This document shows positions 15,672 through 15,889 of a stretch of DNA of 15,889 nucleotides, piece by piece; the stretch's first letter is position 1, and every line of letters begins with the position of its first letter. This DNA is from Deltaproteobacteria bacterium (lineage in GTDB: Bacteria; Desulfobacterota; Desulfobulbia; Desulfobulbales; BM004), in NCBI GenBank assembly GCA_019312695.1, contig JAFDCT010000174.1, positions 1 to 15,889 on the forward strand, in the 5' to 3' direction. Both the position numbers and the translations under genes were made by a program. The notes beneath the pieces are model-generated. The model was given only the letters and a program-made list of their open reading frames with translations. It searched no databases and had not been told where the DNA came from.

Positions 15672-15889
15672 CCGCTTCCATCCTTTCACCAGCCAAAATC
15701 ACTAACGTATTTTATGTGCACCTTCTCAATATGGTTGTTGGCAGTATACGATGAATGTGCCTGAAATGCTCACGTAAGCGCTATTATGCACAGTCCTTCA
15801 AGCCGTTCAGGCTGGTCTGTCTTTTTCTGTTTTACCTTTACACAGCCCTCTGGTTGGGATAAAAAATCTCCCGGGTTAAAAAAGTGACC
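15672..15889. other. Non-coding right end of window
   Basis: No credible gene or RNA gene on either strand in these 218 bases. A small inverted pair AGCC/GGCT (15801-15813) is followed by a T-rich stretch but the stem has only four pairs. The region may hold the promoter of a gene beyond the window. Confidence 0.4.

Noticed and set aside
15801..15838. Possible terminator AGCC-loop-GGCT followed by T-rich sequence
   Set aside because: The four-pair stem is too weak and the T stretch is interrupted.
1..15889. tRNA, rRNA, CRISPR, insertion sequence or prophage signals
   Set aside because: No T-loop or anticodon pattern, no regularly spaced repeat and no transposase or integrase motif was found in the gaps.

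Overview
The window reads as a chromosomal housekeeping segment of a Gram-negative bacterium, most likely a member of the Desulfobacterota (former Deltaproteobacteria). The support is indirect: an outer-membrane chaperone of the SurA type, a RodZ-like gene beside recO, and a fused AccA-AccD carboxyltransferase followed by its own biotin carrier and biotin ligase. I cannot name the species. No transposase, integrase, CRISPR array, tRNA or rRNA was seen.

Layout. (1) Plus strand, 1-3850: the 3' part of a fused acyl-CoA carboxylase carboxyltransferase (alpha domain, then beta domain), a biotin-attachment protein, a small predicted lipoprotein with an HExxH motif, and birA. The first three enzyme-related genes form a biotin-dependent carboxylation module; the biotin carboxylase subunit is not in the window. 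(2) Minus strand, 9799 down to 3918: a YkgJ-type cysteine-cluster protein, plsY, a J-domain protein, a rhodanese, a sugar nucleotidyltransferase, a gap of about 290 bases, a SurA-like peptidyl-prolyl isomerase, a broken RodZ-like gene, and recO, which converges on birA. (3) Plus strand, 9955-13373: def, fmt, a VTT (DedA/TVP38-type) membrane protein and larC, tightly packed with overlapping stops and starts. (4) Plus strand, 13590-15671: pgpA, pyrF and an amidohydrolase.

The genes cover fatty-acid precursor carboxylation and biotinylation, phospholipid synthesis (PlsY, PgpA), initiation of protein synthesis (Def, Fmt), outer-membrane protein folding (SurA), DNA repair (RecO), pyrimidine synthesis (PyrF) and nickel-pincer cofactor synthesis (LarC).

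The most notable points are three apparent lesions in otherwise conserved coding sequence. An in-frame TAG (74-76) lies in the conserved core of the AccA domain, with strong homology on both sides. A RodZ-like gene (5206-4710) carries both an in-frame TGA at codon 5 and a one-base frameshift. These may be decay, sequence errors or, for the TAG only, recoding (pyrrolysine or an amber suppressor). Other second-look items are the alpha-then-beta domain order of the carboxyltransferase, its altered zinc ribbon, a carrier protein with two biotinyl-like barrels of which one keeps the lysine, and the HExxH lipoprotein. I found no clearly new multi-gene system.
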